A stretch of 64,000 bases of DNA, taken from assembly GCF_963678635.1 (NCBI RefSeq), contig NC_087062.1:246001-310000 (forward strand). Reading direction: 5' to 3'. Positions 1-11,547 of the stretch are shown in pieces (position 1 is the first letter of the stretch; each line of letters starts with the position of its first letter). The position numbers and the translations under genes were made by a program. This DNA comes from Symsagittifera roscoffensis. Lineage: Eukaryota; Xenacoelomorpha; Acoela; Convolutidae. The notes under the pieces were generated by a model, which saw only the letters and a program-made list of their open reading frames with translations, was not told the origin of the DNA and made no database searches.

Positions 1-129
1 GCCATGCTTAAGCTTTCTCAACATTTTATTCTTGCATCTTTAATGAAAGAATTTTCGCACGTTTAAGCTATATCGTATATTGCAATTGCTAAGAGTTTTT
101 TTAACGTTTTTCCATTCTGAATTCAGTGT

Positions 130-1060
130 TTATTTCACAGAGTTTAAAATGAGCACCTCAAAAATGGGATACTGTCAGGGCTGTCAACTATGAATGCCCA
201 AATCCTTTTAGTTAACTAGATACGACAATTTTTGTGATTTTTCAGAAAATTTTCAGAAAAAGCAAGTAAGTAATTCACAAAGTTTGAAATTCCCAACATT
301 GTAATTGGCTTCTGTAAAGGTACTCTAAGGAGATCCAAGTTGCAAATTTTGCGTCCAAATGCGACTACTCAAATTCTTGTAGTTTTTGAGATATGACGTT
401 TTGTGATTTTTTCTTAAAGATTTCAGAAAACTTAAATTTGATTTTTTTTTTCAAAATTTTAAAATTCCCAATCCTGTAGTTGAGAGCTCATAGATTACTT
501 TCAGGGGTTGCGAATCTTGCCTCCAAATATGACTGGTCAAATCATTCTAGTTTTCAGACATGACGCCTTTTGTGATTTTTTGAAAAGTTTTTCAGAATAT
601 GTAAATTTTTTTTTTTTATTTAAAAGTCTTAACTCTGTATTTGGGGGCTGTCACAGTACTAATAGGGGCTGCGAATCTTACCTCTAAGTTTTTCTGCTCA
701 ATTTTTTGAGATATGAAGTTTTGTATGGTTTTTTCAAAAAAATTTTTTAGAGAATACAACTTACAAGTTTCTCAAAATTTGAAATTTCCAATGCTGTAGT
801 TGGGTACTGTGAGATTACTCTCAAGAGCCGCAAATCTTGAATCCAAGTGCGACTGCACAATAGCCGAGTTTCCGAGCGGTGACATTTTTTATTAATTTTA
901 AAATTTTTCCAAATAAACTACACAAAAATTTATGGTTTTTCAAATTTTGAAAACTTGAATATAATAAGACTTCAAAAAATTGAAATTGTCGACGTTGTAG
1001 CTGGGTGCTGCCAGAGAATAATCAAATGATGCATATCTTATTTCCAATATGTAAGTTTGG
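130..1060. repeat. Diverged ~165-bp tandem repeat
   Basis: At least five degenerate copies recur in order. Each has a phrase like tgtagttggg..ctgt, then a phrase like gcgaatcttgcctccaaat, then a phrase like tatgacgttttgtgattttt. The last phrase occurs near 221, 392, 560, 712 and 880, giving a period of about 150-170 bp. The copies differ too much for a young satellite, so this looks like an old, decaying tandem array inside non-coding DNA. No open frame spans it. Confidence 0.75.
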
Positions 1061-2029
1061 GGTATCAACAATCAAAGGCCCCGGAGGTGCGTTACACGCT
1101 AGTTTCAATTGATAAACGAGAACCAAACAAGCCTGAATTGCCAGCAAACAATTTACTAAATTCAAATTTTATGATAATTTCAATCAAAATTGCTCGACCA
1201 GTTCATCGTTTTGCAATGTCAAGTTGAGTTGAGATCTGCGAAGTTTCCTAATGCATTTGAGTTACTCCAATTTTTCCTAATGCATTTGAGTTACTCTTCT
1301 GTTTTCTGTTCGCTAATGATAAAAAATTATGATTTTTACTGACGTCTGCCTATGTTTGATCAGTTTTTGGGCGTTAATCTGTTTTTAAGTGTTCTTTGTA
1401 GGTTCAGGGAAGTGGACTTAAAGTTTTTTTGAATCATTTTTTTCCGGCTCAACGGGTGTCTGCTCAATGATTGTCGGGTTAGTTGTGACATCACTGATTC
1501 TTATTCTTGTGTAGTTGTTTCTTCGATTTTTTTCTTGTTTCTACATCATTCTACTTGAAAGGTGGGGTTTAAAACTGAAAAGGTATTTTATTAAATCTTT
1601 TTTTTTCTGCTGAAATTGTGTCTGCTCGAAGATTGTCGTTTTTGTTTTGGTTCCTTTGTTAATTTAATACTCATTTTTTTGGCATGTTGGCCTTGAATGA
1701 ACTTGTATCGAGACATACGAAAATTTAGCTTGTGGTGGAATTAATTTTTTTCACCGTTTTCTATTTTTCGACTTATATTTTTGACTTATATTTTTGAATT
1801 TCAAAGAGTTTTAAGGTGATTGTTTGATTCGAAATTCAAAGTTAAATTTGTTGAGTCTGTTTGAGTTCATTGAGACTTCGAAAGTTCAAGGAACGTAGTC
1901 ATCGTTTTTTCTGTTGTGTATTGCGGGATTTTGTCTGAAAATTTGATCACGCTCAACGTAAGTTTTAGAAGTCTGACTTTTGTTTCTTTTAGTTCAATTT
2001 AAAATATTTTGCGAAAAGAAAGCCGAGAA
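1061..2029. other. AT-rich non-coding stretch
   Basis: T-rich sequence without an open frame of note. It contains one short direct duplication near 1,245-1,290, where a phrase reading aatgcatttgagttactc occurs twice. It is consistent with intron or intergenic DNA. I see no gene. Confidence 0.6.
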
Positions 2030-2330
2030 GCTGTTCAACTCAAAATATCTGGCAATTTTTTTCGAAATGCGCAATTGATACATAATTTGGTTTCATCCTT
2101 TCCAATTTTTTTTAAGCAAGTGTTTTATATTCCAAATTTTCAAATGCAAAATTTGTGTCTACAAATTTTGGTGTGATGTTCGCTGCATAGCATTGAAAAT
2201 TCTTTAGTATATGAATCTGCTTTATTGGTGGCTGGTGTTAGTGAGTTTTTAAAGGTTCATGGCCCAGAGGACGTGCGACTCGAAATCTCTTGGTCGTAGG
2301 TGCAAATCGGTCACAGTAGTTTTAATTTTC
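2030..2330 (+). repeat. SINE-like dispersed repeat, copy 1
   Basis: This copy shares a series of phrases with the copies at 2,690 and 3,620: ctcaa.atatct.gcaatttttt, then gcattgaaaattctttagtat, then ctgctttattggtggct, then a tRNA-like stretch with actcgaaatctcttggtcg. It is diverged from the others. The tRNA-like half suggests a retroposed RNA-polymerase-III-derived family. The box sequences are too decayed for activity. Confidence 0.5.
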
Positions 2331-2689
2331 AAGTCTTATTTTTTCGTTTCTTATCTTAATTTTAAAAGCTAAATTTGTCGTTTTCTCCTTGGTGTTTGCG
2401 AAGCGCAGATTCGCCTTTGTGTATTCTTTGGATTCTCCTTTGGAATAAAAGATTTTTTAATCCTTTTTTCATATTGCGTTGTTTTTATCGAAGAAGCGTC
2501 AAGCATAAATATAAATAAACATAAAGATATTTAAGGTGATGTAATGTTTCTTTGAAACTCGAAAGTAAGTTGATTTTTTCGAAAATAGTCTATCTATTTT
2601 TTTCAAGTTTTCTTCGCAATTTTCATACTTTCTTACTAAATCGCAAATAAAAAAGTTCATTTATTTGGAATTTTTTTCGTAGCATTGGA

Positions 2690-2850
2690 AATTTCATAGC
2701 ATCTGTTCTCTGCTTTATTTGTGGCTAATATTTGCCACCTATTAAGCTTTCGTGGTTAGTGTGCTTGACCCTGAATCTCTAGGTCGGAGATTCAAAACTC
2801 CCACGTAGCGGGGTTTTTGCTACTTCGAGGCCTATTCCTGCTTATTGCCT
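2690..2850 (+). repeat. SINE-like dispersed repeat, copy 2 (best tRNA-like part)
   Basis: The stretch tggttagtgtgcttgac resembles an A box. About 30 bases downstream a B-box-like element, ggagattcaaaactcc, follows in tRNA-like spacing. It is preceded by the family phrase ctgctttatttgtggct and followed by gctacttcgaggcctattc, a phrase echoed in the copy at 3,620-3,985. No cloverleaf or CCA-type acceptor stem can be drawn, so it is a tRNA-derived repeat and not a tRNA gene. Confidence 0.5.
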
Positions 2851-3619
2851 TTTATAGAGCTGCTTTTTGTCGTGTTATTGCTTCTGTGTGAAACTTTTAC
2901 AACTGTCTGTTGGCTTAGTTTCTATCCTTATTAATTTGCTGAAGGGATAGGAAAATAACGATATCCAATAACAAAAAGGCGCGAAAAAGCGTTGATTACT
3001 TTTAGTTTGGCAAAAGATTTTTATTTTTGAGTTGATGAACATAGTGATGACTCTTATATATAGGTTCTTATGATTGTTTTAGTATGTTTTTTTTTTGGAA
3101 AAAGTTCAGGCTCAAAATTGAGTTTTCGCGAGTGACGTTTGATTTCTTTTCAAGTTCATTTCTTTTTTGTTAAAACTAAGGCAAAACTCCACTGACGAAA
3201 ACGTGCACATGGGTCGTTTTTCGGAAATTCCAGCGGAATTAGAAAATTACCCATTGATCCAGGTTTCGTAAATTGGGTTAATTTATCAAAAAAGTGTCAA
3301 TCATAAGTTTTTCTAAAAATTCGAAGGGCTTTGAAGCCATCTATGTTTTGCTTTGAATTTTTTTACGTTCGTTTACTCTTTTCCAACCGTTTGTTGGCTA
3401 TGTTTTCACTTGCGTCAGCTTAGTGTATTATTAAGAGCGTTTTTTAATACCCTAAGTCGCAAATATTGGTGCCACTTTTAGAGCACACTTACAGCTTTTT
3501 GATAGCATGTGCTGTGACATTCGAATAGTATTAAATGAACTCAGTTGATGACTTTTTAATTCATCAACTGAACCGAAAAAAGCTGTTTGTGTCAAACAAT
3601 GTAACTCAATAAAAACTCG
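2851..3619. other. Non-coding stretch with a fragment of another dispersed repeat
   Basis: AT-rich and without a gene. Between about 3,160 and 3,340 the order of phrases (aaggcaaaactccac, then a short run with attccagcggaa, then acccattgatcca, then atcaaaaaagtgtcaatcataa) matches a decayed version of the repeats at 8,200-8,550 and 9,140-9,480. Confidence 0.45.
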
Positions 3620-3985
3620 ATTTCAGAAATTTTCTAACTCAATGTATCTCGCAATTTTTTGAAATGCATAATTTATTCATAATGTGGCTTAATGCTTTGC
3701 GATTTGTTACGTGCAAAGTTAGTGGGGATGACCTCAGTGTGTTATAATCCGAATAATTAGCTGCAAAATTGTGTTCATTTGTATTTGGTGCCACTTTTGC
3801 TGAATGGCATTGATAATTTATTAGCATATGTAGCTGCTTTATTCGCGACTAGTTGTCGGTGGTTAAGCATGCGTGACTGTGTTATTTTTGCGTGAGACTC
3901 AAAATCTCTTGATTGCAGTAGGTCGCTGATTGAATCCTAGACCTAGCCGAATGTTTGCTAATTCGAGGCTTCTTTCTATTTTCTT
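3620..3985 (+). repeat. SINE-like dispersed repeat, copy 3
   Basis: Longest visible copy of the family. It has the leading part aactcaatgtatctcgcaat, the middle part gcattgataatttattagca, the ctgctttattcgcgact phrase, then an A-box-like gtggttaagcatgcgtgac and a B-box-like gctgattgaatcc, ending with tgctaattcgaggcttc. An extra internal segment separates the boxes compared with copy 2. Confidence 0.5.
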
Positions 3986-4879
3986 CCGACCATTGAAATG
4001 GATAGGCTTTTTGTATTCCGGTGTTTCAGTTTTATTTTATTTTTAATTTCCATGCAGAATCAAGTACCTTAAATAATCATCGGAGTGGGTTGATTGATAT
4101 ATCATGTTAAAGCCCTTACAGTGGTGATTCCATTACCACATTAAAAAGTTAAACCACATCAAAAAAAATCGATCCACATTTAAAAAATTCCCTAGTGTCG
4201 ATAAAAAATGGTTGATTTTTTTTTCGGGCGAATAAAGCGAGCGAGCAGGCTTACTAAAAGTAATGCCCAAAAACTTAGTTTTAAGCAAATAAATAAAGTT
4301 TTTTAATTCCATTTTCAGAGCCTAAAATTTTCATAAAAATTTAAACCTTTTCTGCTAAATAAATTGAAAAAAAAAATGATTTTTTTTTTATTTTTTGTTT
4401 TTAGTCATTTTTCTTCAAATTTTTTTGTCCAATTGACCTATATTACCCTGACTGTCGAAGCTGCCTAAATGATAGTTTTACATCAGATCCTTTTATCGCA
4501 CCTTGCTGAAAAAACTACACTAATGCGAAAAAAAAACTTTTTTGTAGTTTTTAAAGATTGGTCGGAACATTCTGTGCTACTTGCATAGTAACCAATTATC
4601 CTTTTTTCTTATTGCGACTTTGAGCTGCTTTTTGTCGTGTTCTTGCTAGTGTTTGCGAAGGGAAGCTTGGCCTCTGTCACAATTCCCAGAGGAATAATAA
4701 AAAATCTATGATCCAGTTTTTTCTAATTCTATGATCCAGTTTTTTATTAAGTAAGTTTTCTTTGCAAAAATGTCAATCATGAAGATCTTCAAATTAGTTT
4801 GGTTTGTTTGGTTTTAGTTTTCATTGAGATTTTATTCCAGCTGTGGTCTGTTGCTGGCTATTTGAAGTGGTCCATTTAG
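3986..4879. other. AT-rich non-coding stretch ending in a splice acceptor
   Basis: No gene. Long A and T runs lie near 4,360-4,400. The stretch ends with a pyrimidine-containing run and an AG at 4,878-4,879 directly before the open coding stretch at 4,880. This suggests intron sequence of a plus-strand host gene. Confidence 0.45.
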
Positions 4880-5236
4880 GATAGCGGCGAGAACGCTTTA
4901 GCCCGACTGGGTGTAGAAGGAAGAGGGATACCGGATAGTACTGCTCCATCAGACAATTATGGCAGCTGCTCCTCTGCTGTGCAGCTAGACTGGACTGGCA
5001 GTGAGATGGGTGCCCAAAATAGACTGGCGGTGGGGGGAAGTGTAGGAGGAGGAAGAAGTCGGCTGTCCAGTTGCAGCAGTGAAGGTGATGAGGAGACTCC
5101 GTTGGCGAAGAAGACTCGACTGCAGCGTAGAAACCACTGTTATAACAGGAGCAGCATTGAGAAGGATGCTAGTGGCAGTAGTAGCTGTAGCTGCAACCAC
5201 AACCACAAGAAACACAGCATCATTCCAAGTCAATGA
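4880..5236 (+). CDS. Candidate 3'-terminal exon of an unidentified host gene
   Basis: The frame is open from 4,880 to the TGA at 5,234-5,236, about 118 codons. It is bounded upstream by a tag stop that is itself part of a plausible acceptor (ccatttag before gatagcggc). The encoded peptide is low-complexity and hydrophilic: a Gly/Arg/Ser-rich stretch, an acidic patch SSEGDEETPLAKKTRLQRR that looks like a nuclear or phosphorylation-prone tail, and a Ser/Cys/His-rich end with HNHKKHS. GC content is clearly higher than in the flanks. This is not a recognised family and no catalytic motif is visible. A regulatory or nuclear protein C-terminus is a guess. The exon call rests on composition, frame and acceptor only; a non-coding purine-rich transcript cannot be excluded. 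Confidence 0.45.
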   Translation, partial: DSGENALARLGVEGRGIPDSTAPSDNYGSCSSAVQLDWTGSEMGAQNRLAVGGSVGGGRSRLSSCSSEGDEETPLAKKTRLQRRNHCYNRSSIEKDASGSSSCSCNHNHKKHSIIPSQ

Positions 5237-5279
5237 GAGGCGAAGAGAAGAAGTGGCGTAGAAGGGAAGAGTGAGTGAG

Positions 5280-5460
5280 TGGGGGGAGGGGAGGGGAGGG
5301 TAGAGTTCAGTTGTTATGGTGAAAAAAGAAGAGAATAGCTACAGTAGTAGGAGTAATACATAAAAGAAGAAGCAGCAGCAGTCTCTTCTCTTCTCTTCAC
5401 TTTCATCCCATCCCATCCTTCCTTGCTCTCTCTCTCTCTCTCTCTCCCTCTCCTCTCATG
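5280..5460. repeat. G-rich tract and CT microsatellite
   Basis: At 5,281-5,300 a run of GGGG blocks separated by single A bases could form a G-quadruplex. At 5,425-5,455 there is a (CT)n-type microsatellite. Both are simple-sequence DNA between the two candidate exons. Confidence 0.7.
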
Positions 5461-5567
5461 TAATGATGCCACACAAGAGCACTTGTTCACCTCTCTCTCC
5501 CCTCCACACTGTATACTCATTGCATCTACATGTATTATTATTACCATATGCCCCCTGCCCCGTCCAG

Positions 5568-5660
5568 CCGTCATCTTCACTTGAGGAGGACACTTCAAAG
5601 CAGCAGCCGCAGAAGAAGAAGACAGTTACCAATGGTGGAGGGATGAATAGCAGCAACTAA
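5568..5660 (+). CDS. Candidate alternative or last exon (short)
   Basis: A strong pyrimidine-rich acceptor, ccccctgccccgtccag, ends at 5,567. It is followed by 30 open codons and a TAA at 5,658-5,660. The peptide is PSSSLEEDTSKQQPQKKK followed by a short Gly/Asn/Ser tail, similar in composition to the exon at 4,880-5,236. It may be an alternative terminal exon of the same gene. A simple join from the possible donor near 5,084 gives a quick stop, so the exon linkage is unresolved. Confidence 0.35.
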   Translation, partial: PSSSLEEDTSKQQPQKKKTVTNGGGMNSSN

Positions 5661-7079
5661 AACTTTGTTCACCTGAAAACCGTTGTTGTCGCTTACAGTT
5701 GTGGAAACAGAAGCTCCTCGTAAAAGTGAACATGTACTACTTAAACTAATCAAATATAGCTTGGAGATCTTTGGTTATCCAAGCATCCATCCAATCGCTA
5801 TCTTGAAACGCTAATCTACTTTTTTGCAGGCGGTTCATGCGCCATCTACGCTGCTAATTATGTATTTTGTAAACTTTTGTTGATTTTATTGCATATTTTG
5901 CTTGAGACAAGCAACAAAAAGAATCGGTCAAATTCTATATTTTTAAGCGTTAAATTATTATCTGTCGAAATAGTTGATTTTAGATGAGTTTGGTTTTTTT
6001 CGAAATGGAATTGATGTTTAAAATTTAGGTCATAGTTTATTTATCATCACGATATAAATTATTAACAGTTTAGCTGCTGTGTTAAATTCCCGTGCTAATG
6101 ATGTCGTGCTTTTAATTGAGTTTAATAGTGTAAAATATAAATGAATCATCATCCATTATGTTCCTTCCCATTGGGTCCCTTGTAATCCTTTTCTCTCATT
6201 TGCATCAACGGCCATTCGTTGAGGGCAGTGGCGAGGAGGGAATAGTTTTATTGTTTCGAGAGTTTCAAGAGGAAGAGAAGATGTTCTGATGTGAGTGTCT
6301 GTAAATGAAGTCAATATCCTATTGGGACAATGCATCTGCTGGCTAATGCAGCTACAACTGTCCGCACCGCATCTCACTCAGTTAAACGCGTAACTAAAGA
6401 CTGCTCTTGCTATTCTCTCACTGATAAACATGGTCAAGATCATCGACATCGCCAGCAATTGGGCATTGACTATCAATACAGGCAGTACTGGTTTACTACC
6501 TCATTGTTCCTTCTTCTCCTCTCTTGCACTGTGCTACATCTCCCCCTCTCATCCTCTAAGTTATGAAGCTTAACGGGGGGGGGGGGTTGTAATGGTATAT
6601 GGTATGGCGATGAAGGGGAGAAAAGAAGAGGGGAGCAGGGTGCTGGCCAAGTTAAGTATTAGCCTAAGCTAGTCTAGTTGTCTCCTTCATTTGATTTAGG
6701 GAAACTTATTTTATCCAGTGCTCTATGCATATGTACATGTATAACTACTACTTTTGGTGCACTTTATTATATTAGCAGCAGGACTGAACAGATTCATAGT
6801 TCAACTTCAACAGTGGCATTTGAGAAACCATTCATGATGATGTGATGTGCTACATGAATGGTTACAACGCATTTCTTTCCGTCTCTACCTCTAGCCAAGC
6901 TCAAATCACATTAAGTGGGCACAGCAGCAGCATCCTACATCCCCTCCCCCCTCTGGTTGATCGAATAACTTGAGGGGTTTGAAAATGTGGAACTCATAAT
7001 AGTTAGGTGGGCTGCTGTTTGTTCTATTTGGGCTGGGCGATCTAGCAACCGTGCGGGCGCCTTATTTTATTATCTCTCA
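5661..7079. other. No gene; possible 3' UTR or intergenic
   Basis: Mixed composition with polypurine and polypyrimidine patches, a 12-base G run near 6,575-6,586 and a palindromic phrase around catgaatggt/accattcatg near 6,828-6,861. Short open frames on both strands have no recognisable domain. It could be a long 3' UTR of the gene above. Confidence 0.4.
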
Positions 7080-8089
7080 TCACAATCCTACTGCATTATG
7101 TATTGAATGTGTTTTACTCACCAATGTCACCTTGTCGCAATGTTTTAAAGAGAATTTGTGAGAATGTATTTTTGAGTAGCAGACAACAGCTAATGTTTTT
7201 TTACTCGACAGAGTAAAATTGAAACAAGCGCGTGGATCTGAAGAGGAGCCGCGAAATATAAAGAGTTCAAAAAACAGTTCCACTGAATGTCTGATAAAAA
7301 AAGATTGGTCGTCTAGAAGCTGGTACGACGACTGAGAGATTATCAAAAAGCCTGAATAATTTTGCTGTGCTTCGGCACAACATAAATTCATTCTTTTCTT
7401 CAACTCCTCACCTGCTAATCAATCTGACGAGGAAGAACTGTCAACACAGGTTTTCTCCGACCAGAGATAATAGTTTTTACAATCAAACCTTTCTGTTGTA
7501 ATAGGCCTTTCAAAGAAAAAAAGCTTCTCCATGTTCAATTTTTTTCGCCAGGGATTAAGTCGGAAATATATCCGCTTTATAAGAGCACATTCAATGTTCC
7601 TTGCAATTACTATTAGACGCTGTGTAAACGTTTCGAAAACAGTTTGATCATAATCTCTCTCAAAATTAGCAATTCTTGTTATCGGCAACTAGATTTTTTC
7701 ATTTAGAATTTTAAAATAACAATCACGTGCAACTGCTAAAATGCTCACTTTCTTATAAATACAAATGGAACTACCTGGTTCATATTATGTGTTAAATAAT
7801 TTTACCTATAAAAAGCACCGTTTTTTGGTAATTACTTCCTATTTGCTCACGCAGGCTTGCGAGGATGATGGTGTTATATTACGAGTCGACATTTTTCTAA
7901 CCCAACATGAAATAGTGCTAATTTTCATAGATCTTTTGCTGCACACCATTATAGCATTCAAAAAGTTAGCCTTATTGCTGACACATTAGAAAAAACATCT
8001 TCAGGCCTTAACAAAAACAATTATCAGATTTCCAGAAATTGAGTTTCAAGTCCTCGCTATTACGCTTAACAACCTCAAAAACGTTTTTT
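7080..8089. other. AT-rich stretch without a supported gene
   Basis: Open frames of 74-107 codons exist on both strands but have no domain, no good initiation context and no splice pattern I can defend. I see nothing else in it. Confidence 0.5.
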
Positions 8090-8640
8090 CTTAGTTTGTG
8101 ATCTTCTGCCTTTCGAGCTATTTAATTCAGTTTTTGCTCTTAATGTATGCGGAGTGTAGATTTGTCACTGCTGACAATTTGTAACTTTTTCTAATGCCAG
8201 CTGTTTTTTAAGAGTTGCGGCACGTAGTTGAGACTCTTATACAGGTCGTGACGACTCTTTTTAAGAAAAAGTCTTAAAATTGTGCTTGTTCAATTTCATT
8301 TTCGCGGTCTGATTTTCGGTTTCTTGTTAAATTTTATTCATTTACTTTGTAAAAGGGAAGGCAAACCCCACTATCTAGCAGCTAAGTGTAAAAGTCACGA
8401 AAAACGTGATCGACCACTAGTATCGCAATTGGAACTTAATTTTCAGTATTCCCACCGGAGCGAAAAATTTACCTAATGATCCAATTATCTTAAATTACAT
8501 TAGTTTTTTCAAAAAAAAGTGTCCAGCATAATTTGTTTTTGAAATGCAAAAAATTTAAACGGGATAAATATAATTTTTGAAGTGCGAAAGGTTTTTTCAG
8601 AAAACATTGTTTCCCTGCCTTCATTGATTATTATCTCTGA
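8090..8640 (+). repeat. Dispersed repeat, copy 1 of a nearby pair
   Basis: Ordered matches with 9,110-9,560: agttg-gcacg, then gactct-cagg-gtcttgacgagtct-like text, then ttttcgcggt.tga.ttt.ggtttc, then cttagttcattt.ctttgtaaa, then tatc.agca, then aaaagt, then ccaccgg/cctagcgaa.cgaaaaat, then cattagtttt.tc. The copies are roughly 1 kb apart in direct orientation. No coding frame is shared, so this is a repeat and not a gene duplication. Confidence 0.55.
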
Positions 8641-9109
8641 ATAATCTAATCCTTAATTTAGTCGGACAACTTTTTTTGTACTATGCAGGGTAAAAAGTTT
8701 TAGTTGAAAAGTAAGGTTTCGTCAACACACGAAGTCACTCGGGATGTCTTCTGAGGTAGTTCAAGGAAAATCGAATGTTTTAATAGACTTAGTTCGCAGA
8801 CTAACTTACAAAAAGCATTTTTCACAGTTTCTAAATGATAGTCAACTAATCAGGCTCGAATTTATTCTCGTAAAATTGTTTTTAATTTATTGGAACAATG
8901 TTTCTCAAACTTTAGTTATCAGTCTTTTCAAGTGACAGTTTTTCTAGAAAACAATTACAAAAGGATATGACTGATGAACTTAGACGGTTTTAAAAGGAAA
9001 CTTGCAAACCGGACCTTTGTTTGACGTACAACTTGTATATACCAGTCTTTTGGATTGCTGCCAGAGGCTTTTAACTACCTTGGATTTTTCAGCGGATGCC
9101 TACATTCTT
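8641..9109. other. AT-rich spacer between repeat copies
   Basis: No gene seen. A 63-codon frame at 8,744-8,935 has no recognisable feature. Confidence 0.5.
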
Positions 9110-9560
9110 ACATAGATGTTGGCTCTGTTTTTAATGCAGCTGGTTTGAGTTGCTGCACGCCGCTCGACTGTTGAACAAGTCTTGACGAGTCTTGTCTTCA
9201 GGAAAACCTCTTGAAAATTTTGCGCGCTCTATTTTGATTTTTCGCGGTTTGACTTTGGTTTCCTCTGAAGCTTAGTTCATTTTCTTTGTAAACTCCCCTA
9301 TCGAGCATCAAAAGTGCAGAACTCATTAAAAACATCGACTTCTAGATTTGAAAATAAAATTTAAATTCCAGGTTTCCTAGCGAAACGAAAAATATATCTT
9401 TTAATACAGTTTTCTCAAATAACGTTAGTTTTATCGAAAAAGAGCCTTCGTCTTTAATTGTTCTTGAATTGATAACACTTTTAAAATCCAATTGTTTTTT
9501 CATTGGAAGTCGAAAAATAGAAACTTTTCAAAAAATGATTTTTTTTTGTTTCCTGTGTAT
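9110..9560 (+). repeat. Dispersed repeat, copy 2 of a nearby pair
   Basis: This is the direct-orientation partner of the copy at 8,090-8,640, diverged by many substitutions and small gaps. The Tttttcgcggtttgac phrase and the cttagttcattttctttgtaaac phrase anchor the match. Confidence 0.55.
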
Positions 9561-11530
9561 AATAATTCTTTCCAACTGTCTGTAAACTAAGATATATAAT
9601 ACAGCTTTTCGTAAATAAAATTCGACAAGATTGTGCATGTTTGTAAATGAAATTTTTGAAAAGAGTCACTTTTTCGAATTATAAATTTTGACTGTTTTGG
9701 TTTATTTAACTTTAATTGCGTGAATTCTGCAGATTTTTTCAGCGCATTGTCAAAAACTCGCTGTTTTATTTCACTTTAAAAGAAACGGTAACTTACAAAT
9801 GGCATAAATTTTAAGTTTTCATTGTAGTTAAAACGTTTTCTGTCAATTTTTAATTCGAAAATTTTGTCAGGAACAAAAGCATGTGAACAAGATTAGGAAT
9901 TAAGTGCTTCCAAACAAATTTAGGCAACAAAATTGTCAAAAAAAATTGACCACAAGAAGCTTATTAACAATCGCAAGATTACGCTTCTTGCTGTTGATAA
10001 AAAAATCTACAACTTTTTCAAGATAAAATGTCAATCAACATCTGAATTGATAATTTGACTTATTTTCTCACTTTGTTCACAAAAAAATTGAACTCAATTT
10101 TTTCAATGCAACTGTTGCATGAAAGTTATGCCAATTTGGATATTTTTCATTTTATGCCATTTGGGAATTATGCCATTTGAGACGTAATCAAAGAAAGGAT
10201 GTAATACGTACGCGTGTTGTATACAATTTAGCCAGACAAATTTCAAGTAACTTCACCGCTGGAAATATGTCTTGAAATTTCAACATTTCAAATCTAAAAC
10301 TGTTATCTGTTTGGAACTAATTTCGCTAGCACTTTTTTTCATAGTTTAAATTTTTGCCTAGTTGCCCGCTGCCATAAAATCAACTTGAAGTTGAGAGAAC
10401 AAAAAATTATTATCAATAAACGTTGTGACCATTTCAATGAAGATCATGATAAATTTATAAGCTTTCTATGCATTTAAATTTTCTTGAAAATGCTTATGCT
10501 TATTGTTCATGTATATGTATCTATTTTTGTTCAATCAACTTCGCAACAAAAATTACGCTTTTTATTTGGGAAAATTGACTGATTTTGATAAGGACTTGAA
10601 TTAAAACCTAAGGATTTGATAAGGATAGTGAATAGTATTAACTAAGGATAGAGTTGAATGCCTTCAATGGTTCTTAACGAAAAAGGAGATAGAATAATTG
10701 ACGACACAAGGTGGTTATTATCCAACTTATGAACCTAGATTTCAATTTATTTAATGCAAAATTGGTTGTGCAGCAAAACTGAAGTTGGTCTTTGAGTTTG
10801 TATTGAGCAATTTTGAAATCTGTGCATAGCGCTTTTTCCACGTTCATAAAAACACGCTCATCAATATATCTTTATTGGTTTGGATTAAATATGACTCCAA
10901 AAACATTCAGAACAAAGGCAAGCACGGGACCTGTCAAGTTTGATAGCTGAAGAGGCAAAAAAACTATTAGAGTTGATGAATAACATGGGAGTTTTTGCGG
11001 TATTGCTCAAAAACGTGGTATTGTTGTCAGAGTGCAGCGATACCTGGACTGCTTCTGAGAAGTTAACAAATTGAAGAGTGAATATTGCCGTTGTGGTAAC
11101 TTGATGGACTAAGAGAAAATTCGTAAAGATTTAATTCATCTTGTTAGTATAAGTAAATAAGTAACTTCAATATATAATGTCATGACAATTAAACTGTGTC
11201 TACTTATATCTTGCATAAGTTGATTAGAGAGTGAATAAATAAGCTGCATAGAATTGAATCGTTGTTTGACAGGTCGATAACGACCTTGATATCCAAAAAT
11301 AGATTAACAAATAAGATAAGCATGACGTCATGAATAACACAACTAACACTGCTTGACATTTCTCCCTCCAGAGAAATTTGAATTGGGACATATGAATTTA
11401 GAAGGAAAATGACTATTGTAAGAACAGTTAAAGCAAGAGAAAACTTAAACAGCTATTGATGAAGGTAAAGTACTCGGAAAAATATAACGTTTTCGGACAA
11501 AATCGCCAATGTGAGATTAATGACTATTGA
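9561..11530. other. AT-rich stretch without a supported gene
   Basis: No long open frame. A short open stretch at about 10,930-11,075 has a weak resemblance to an N-terminal transposase helix region but is too short to call. Many near-palindromic AT blocks are present. Confidence 0.5.
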
Positions 11531-11547
11531 GTTAAAAGTGATTGAGT

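Noticed and set aside
2690-2850. Functional tRNA gene
   Set aside because: Box-like elements are degenerate and no acceptor, D or anticodon stems can be paired.
4985-5233. Minus-strand 82-codon frame opposite the candidate exon
   Set aside because: It is a shadow of the plus-strand low-complexity frame; its Thr/Val/Ser-rich content is the complement of Ser/Asn/His codons.
5400-7080. Additional small plus- and minus-strand frames near the candidate host exons
   Set aside because: Driven by purine- or pyrimidine-rich simple sequence and short; no conserved motif or splice logic.
10930-11075. Possible transposase N-terminus
   Set aside because: About 50 codons with only a vague helix-turn-helix look; no catalytic motifs or inverted repeats nearby.
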